Source: Theocolax elegans
Lineage: Eukaryota; Arthropoda; Insecta; Hymenoptera; Cerocephalidae
Length of the DNA: 64,000 nucleotides
Assembly: GCA_026168455.1 (NCBI GenBank)
Contig: CM047426.1
Span: 31,865,058-31,929,057, forward strand
Direction of reading: 5' to 3'
Below are positions 57,687 through 64,000 of the stretch, piece by piece (within the stretch, counting starts at the first letter, position 1; each line of letters opens with the position of its first letter). The position numbers and the translations under genes are program-made. A model generated the notes under the pieces. That model worked only from the letters and a program-made list of their open reading frames with translations, made no database searches and was not told where the DNA came from.

Positions 57687-60646
57687 ACATTATATTAAAG
57701 TTATCTTTTTGAGCGATTTTGTAAAAACTCCCCTATTCTTGCGAAAAATACTTAAAACATATATATTTTATGATAAATATGTGTAACATAAGTTAATGCA
57801 TCATATTACTGACAAAAAAATTATTATTATAATTACTAAGTGATATAAAAAAAAAACCGATAAATTATAATGTCCGTCCGTCCGTCCGTCCGACAAACAT
57901 TATCTTGGCGTGAGAGAGACAGTGAGAGGAAGAGATAGGGCGACAGTTAGAGAGAGAGAGATATTCTTTATCTCTCATTCTCTCTCTCTTTCTCTCTATC
58001 TTTCATTCACTCTCTCTTATTCTCTCTCTTTCTCTCTATATTTCATGCTCTCTCTCTTATTCTCTCTCTCTCTTTCTCTCTATCTTTCATTCTCAGTCTC
58101 TCTATCTCTCTCCCTCTCTCTATCTCTCCTTCTCTCTCTCTCTCTCTCTCTCCCTCTCTCTCACTCTCTATCTTTTTATTTCTCATTCTCTCTTTATCTT
58201 ACTCGCTCCCACTCTCTCACTCCCTCTCTCCACTTATTATTCTCTCTCTATCTCTCCTTCCATCAATCATTCTCTCTCTATCTCTCTATCTCTCTTTCTT
58301 ATACTCTCTCTCTCTTTATCTCTCATTCTCTCTCTATCTCTCTATCTCTCTTTCTTATACTCTCTCTCTCTCTTTATCTCTCATTCTCTCTCTTTATCTA
58401 TCTCGTTCTCTCTCTCTCTCTCTCTCTCTCACGCTCACTTTATCACTCATTCTCTCTCTTTATCTATCTCATTCTCTCTCTATCTATCTCTTGATCTCTC
58501 ATTCTCTCTCTCTAGCTCTTTATCTCTCATTCTCTTTCTTTAATTATCTCACTCTCTCCCTCTCAATCTCTTACCCATTCTCTATCTCTCTCCCTACTCT
58601 CTCACTCTGTCTCCCTAACTCTCCCTCTCTCTCCCACACACTCCCTCATTCTTACTCACTGTCTCCCTCTCACAGTCCCTCATTATTACGCACTCTCACT
58701 CTCGCACGTCCTCGCTCTCCCTCAATCTTACTCGCTCCCACTCTCGCACTCTATCACCCTCTCTCTCTCTCTCTCTCATTCTCGCTCTCGCTCTTTATCT
58801 CCCATTCACTCTTTCTTATTCTTTCTATCTTTGAATTCACTCTATCTTATTCTCTCTCTTTCTCTCTATCTTTCATTCACTCTCCCTTATTCACTTTCTT
58901 TCATTCTCTCTCTTATTCTCTCTCTTATTCTCTCTCTCTTATTCTCTCTCTCTCTCTCTCTATCACACATTCTCTCTCTCCCCCCTCTCTTTGTCACTCA
59001 TTCTCTCTCCCCCCTCTCTCTATCACTCATTCACTATCTCCCCCTCTCTCTCTCACCATCTATCATTCTCTCTATATCTCTCCTTCCATCAATCATTCTC
59101 TCTCTATCTCTCCAGCTTATTCGATCTCTCTCTCTCTCTTAATCTCTCCAGCTTATTCGATCTCTCTCTCTCTTAATCTCTCATTCTCTCTCTTTATCTA
59201 TCTCATTCTCGTCCTCTCAATCTCTTACCCATTCTCTCTCTCGGTCTCCCTAACTCTCCCTCTCTCCCTCACTCTCCCTCTCTCTCCCTCACACTCCCTC
59301 ATTCTTACTCACTCTCTCCCTTTCACAGTCCCTCATCATTACTCGCTCCCACTCTCGCACCCTATCACTTGCTCTCTCATTCTCGCTCTCACTCTCTATC
59401 TCCCATTCACTCTTTCTTATTCTCTCTCTCTTTCTCTCTATCTTTTATTCACCATCTCATATTCTCTCCCTTTCTCTCTATCATTCTTTCACTCTCTCTT
59501 CTTCTCTCTCTTTCTCTCTATCTATCATTCTCTCTCTTATTCTCTCTCTCTTCCTCTCTATCTTTCATTCTCTCTCTCTCTCTCTATCTCTCATTCTCTC
59601 CCGCAGTTTATCTTTCATTCTCTCTTATTCTCTCTCTCTTTCTCACTATCTTTCATTATCTCTCTCTCTCTCATCTCTCATTCTCTCCCGCACTTTATCT
59701 TTCATTCTCTCTTATTCTCTCTTTCTTTCTCTCTCCCTCTCGCTATCTCTCATTCTCTCTCTCTCTCTATCTGTCTCTCTATCTCTTCCTCTCACTGTCT
59801 CTCTCGCTCTGTCTCATTCTCTTATTCTCCGTCCGTCCGTCCGTCCGACAAACATCATCTTGGCGTCAGAGAGAATGAGTCAGAGCGAGAGAATAAGAGA
59901 GAGAATGAAAGATAGAGAGAATAAGAGAGAGAATGAAAGATAGAGAGAAAGAGAGAGAGAGAGAGAATAAGGGAGAGAATGAAAGATAGAGAGAAAGAGA
60001 GAGAATAAGAGAGAGTAAATGAAAGATAGAGAGAGCGAAAGAGAGAAGAAGAAAGAGTGAATGGGGATAGAGAGCGAGAGCGAGAATGAGAGAGAGAGAG
60101 AGTGAGTGATAGAGTGCGAGATAGAGAGGGAGTGCGAGAGTGAGAGTGAGTGATAGAGTGCGAGATAGTGAGGGAGTGCGAGAGTGAGAGTGAGTAATAA
60201 TGAGGGAGAGAGAGGGAGTGTTAGGGAGACAGAGAGAGTGTGAGGGAGAGAGATTGACAGTGAGTAAGAATGAGGGACTACGAGAGGGAGAGAGTTATAA
60301 AGCGCGAGAGTGAGATCGAGTAAGAATGAGGGACTATGAGAGGGAGAGAGTGATATAGCGCGAGAGTGAGATCGAGTAAGAATGAGAGAGAGTGAGGGAG
60401 TCCGAGAGTAAGAGTGAGTAAGAATGAGGAACTGTAAGAGGGAGAGTGTGAATATGAATGAGGGATTGTGAGGGAGTGTGAAGGAAAGAGTGAGAGAATG
60501 GGAGAGAGAATGAGAGATAGAGAGAGAGAATGAGAGATAGAGAGAGATAATGAAAGATAGAGAGAGAGAATGAGAGATAGAGAGAGAGAATGAGAGATAG
60601 AGAGAGATAATGAGAGATAGAGAGAGAGAATGAGAGATAGAGAGAA

Positions 60647-60692
<46 letters not shown>

Positions 60693-61438
60693 AGGGAGAG
60701 GCAGAGAGAGAGGGAATGAGGGAGAGAGTGATATAGTGCGAGAGTGAGAGCGTGTAAGAATGAGAGAGAGTGAGGGATTGCGAGAGTGACAGTGAGTAAG
60801 AATGAGGGACTGTGAGAGGGAGAGAGTGATATAGTGCGAGAGTGAGAGCGAGTAAGAATGAGGGAGAGTGAGGTAGTGCGAGAGTAAGAGTGAGTAAGAA
60901 TGAGGGACTGTAAGGTGGAGAGAGTGAATATGAATGAGGGTTGGTGAGGGAGCGTGAGGGAGAGGTTGAGAGAGTGAAAGAATGAGAGAGAGAGACTGAT
61001 TGATTGATGTATTTATTGGGCCAATTATGGGGTAGAAACCCCATAGGCACTAAAGCGAACTGTAACATAGAGTAAAAGTTTTTTAAAACTAGATAATAAT
61101 ATAAAATTGCACAACAAAAATATAAAATAAAAACCATGACAGAGTAAAGAATTAAAATAACAAAATAAAATATATGTACAATTGATTAATAGATTAATAA
61201 ATTAAAACTTAAAAATAAATTATATAATAGTTTAATAACAAAATAGTTAGCTTTGCATATCAACCGCAATATAAAATAAAAAAGAATATATATAATGAAT
61301 ACAATGAATAAATAAATAAATAGTAACAAAAATGACATATAATGACGCAATGAAATGCAGAAGAAATGACAGATGAAATAACACAGCAATGCTGATTAAA
61401 CTTAAACTTATATATCCAGGTGATAGAGAGAATTAGAG

Positions 61439-61481
<43 letters not shown>

Positions 61482-64000
61482 GATCGATTGATAACTATAT
61501 TTATTTGCGCCAAATTTGATACAACCGGATGGCTCTAATCATATAAAATAGAACATATAAAATAAATTAGACAACTAAAGTAGAATTAATATAACCGATA
61601 ATACATATGTAAAATAATAATTCACGCTAAATTAAAATTTAAATAATCTACGTCGCAAGCATTGGACATAAAATCGGATAAGTCGCTATCCATCCTCATG
61701 GAGAAATTTTTATAATACATTTTAAAAATATTTACATTAGAGCACTTTCTTATTCTAGATATGATATTATCCCACGTTTCCATTGCTAAATAAATAAACG
61801 AAGATTTACACGCAAGATTCTTAACATTAGGTAGGTTAGAAACAATATTTACTCGTTTGGATCTATGCAATTCAATGCCAAGAAAAGCCAGCTTATCGAA
61901 TAAATATTGAGGGGTTTGGGTGGCCAACAATTTATACATAAAAGACCAAGGAAATATTTCCGTCGAACATTTAATGGAAGCCAGTTCAGCTGATCATAGA
62001 AAGGCTGCAATGCTACCTCACATTTTAGATGAAAAATAAATCTAACAACGGTATTACACATGCGTTAAACTTTAATAGAATGAGGGAGAGAGAATGAGAG
62101 AGAGAGAGTGAGAGAGAGAGAATGAGAGAGAGAATGAGGGAGAGAGAATGAGAGAGAGTGAGAGAGAGAGAATGAGGGAGAGAGAATGAGAGAGAGTGAG
62201 AGAGAGAGAATGAGAGAGAGTATGAGAGATAGAGACAGAGAACGAGAGGTACAGAGCGAGTAAGAATGAGGGAGAGTGAAGGAGTGCGAGAGTGAGAATG
62301 AGTAAGAATGAGAGTCTGTGTGAGGGAGAGAGAGAGAATGAGAGGGAGAATGAAAGATAGAGAGAATGAGAGATAGAGAGAATGAGAGATAGAGAGAGAA
62401 TGAGAGATAGAGAGAATGAGGGATAGAGAGAATGAGAGATGGAGAGAATGAGAGATAAAGAGAATGAGAGTTGGAGAGAATGAGAGATAAAGAGAATGAG
62501 AGTTGGAGAGAATGAGAGATGGAGAGAATGAAAGTTGGAGAGAATGAGAGCTGGAGAGAATGAGAGATAGAGAGAATCAGAGATAGAGAGAATGAGAGAT
62601 AGAGAGAATCAGAGATAGAGAGAATGAGAGATAGAGAGAATCAGAGATAGAGAGAATGAGAGATAGAGAGAAAACGAAAGTTAGAGTAATAGAGTGCGAG
62701 AGTAAGAGCTAGGTCCCGGTTCAAATCCGGGCTGAAGCTGTTTTCATTGAAATTTCGAAAATGTCTGAAGAGTTGAATTTTATTTTTCATACAAGAAATT
62801 ATAAGAATATTGCATTTTTCAAGGTTTTCTCGGTGACATGTTGTTATAGTAACTTGAAGCTTTGTAAAATGATAGATAATTACATAACGGAGGGCAACTA
62901 ACTCCTGTTTTTGCGTAAATTTGTTTTTATTAATTGTTATAAGTAAATTAGTTGTTTTTTCGTCTGCTATTTTCTGGTGCGAAATTTGTATTTGTAATTG
63001 AGTATGATACCCACTTAAACAAGGTATCAATCTACATAAGAAGGTTTAAAACGTGTAATGAACGAAAAATTGCTGAAATGAGTTTTTGGTATGACATCTT
63101 ACCTGGGATATGATCTGAGATCTCCAGTGAGATTTTTAATGGGGATATATACATATATATATATAAGTAAACAATATATCAAAAATAATATAACAAATCA
63201 ATATATCAAAAATTGTAAAAACAAATCGTTATTTCTATTTGAACTTCTAATATTTGTCATCCTAGTACATGTGATATTTTAAATTCTAATTGGAATGTTA
63301 TAATTAATAATTTATTAATATGAATCGATCTATTATGAATTATATAAAGTTTATCAGGTATTAATGTAAATAATAATATTAGAATTAATTATTGGGAGTA
63401 ACAGAAATTGTTAATGATATAAATAGTAAAAATGATCATTCTTCAATTAATTATTACGGATTTATCCCAACAAATTATATAATTGTAATATTTATTTAAT
63501 TACTAGTACTATAAATTATTTTACTAAATAGTTTTTAAAAAGTAATTTTTTGAATATTACATTACATGTAATTTGATGGTAAAGAATTATTGTGTTAACA
63601 ATACTATTTAACTGCGAGCGAAGCGAGCATCTTGGCTAGTATTATAATTAAGTCAAAATTAAATTCATTATTTAAGTTAATTAATACAAAATTTAGCAGC
63701 ATTGAATCAATTTAGAAATTCATATAATTAAGTAAGCTATTATCAAAGTGAACAGGGTGAATAGTTTTATTTACACTTCTGGAGTAATATCCAATAATCC
63801 CCTCAAATGAATTATATTATTATCCTCGCTTATGCTGAGGCGACAACTTTTATCTGAGAGAATATACACCTGTGTACTATATTTTATAGTAGAAATAAAT
63901 TTATGTACTAATATTTAAAGAATTTTCCACCTTTTTTAGGAGAACGCATTAGTGTATAATAAGAACGCTTAGAGAAAATAAAAAAAAAATAGGTTTATAA

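Overview
The window looks like an AT-rich intergenic or intronic segment of an animal genome, most likely an insect and possibly a hymenopteran. The evidence is the repeat content: insect-style non-LTR elements, tRNA-derived and 5S-derived SINEs, TTAA-flanked MITEs, Helitron-like ends, a Ty3/gypsy element primed by tRNA-Lys, and abundant CT/GA, TA and CA microsatellites. There is no bacterial gene organisation and no complete host gene. The species assignment is inference.

Layout. 0.3-4.8 kb: two decayed non-LTR retrotransposons, one on each strand, ending at a Helitron-like 3' terminus (4807). 4.8-7.6 kb: AT-rich DNA, a CA/TA microsatellite and a possible LTR remnant. 7.7-11.6 kb: two copies of a roughly 450-bp tRNA-Lys-like SINE in opposite orientations and one 5S-rRNA-derived SINE, all three with target-site duplications. 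12.2-12.9 kb: a CT-rich block ending in a consensus splice donor. 14.5-15.2 kb: decayed, intron-containing exons on the minus strand, one recognisable as the start of the LARP1 DM15 region. 16,489-26,603: a complete 10.1-kb Ty3/gypsy retrotransposon with two 1,409-bp LTRs that look identical, gag and pol in overlapping frames, and a textbook slippery heptamer in the overlap.

26.6-42.7 kb: many MITEs and fold-back elements of two groups (TTAA-flanked with GGGG/CGGG ends, and an ACAAGG-ended group), plus a few GC-balanced islands with promoter-like motifs (an ecdysone-response-type palindrome at 31.43 kb, a CCAAT/TATA-like cluster at 32.7-32.9 kb, a YY1/Pho-type motif at 37.44 kb). 42,769-51,881: a 9.1-kb unit bounded by TTAA and by about 758-bp nearly identical inverted arms. 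Its interior holds MITEs, an unidentified gene fragment with introns, a small Helitron-like copy and about nine copies of a 357-bp satellite whose units each carry a long GC-rich hairpin. 54-57 kb: further fold-back elements, including a 0.5-kb relative of the 9.1-kb unit, and a 10 x 28-bp minisatellite. 57.2 kb to the end: inverted arms flanking a roughly 4.8-kb CT-then-GA tract with two (GTCC)n modules and two embedded non-LTR 3' ends.

The only intact protein-coding functions are gag and pol of the 16.5-26.6 kb element. Everything else is decayed, non-autonomous or non-coding. The long reading frames in the CT/GA tracts are artefacts of stop-free repeats.
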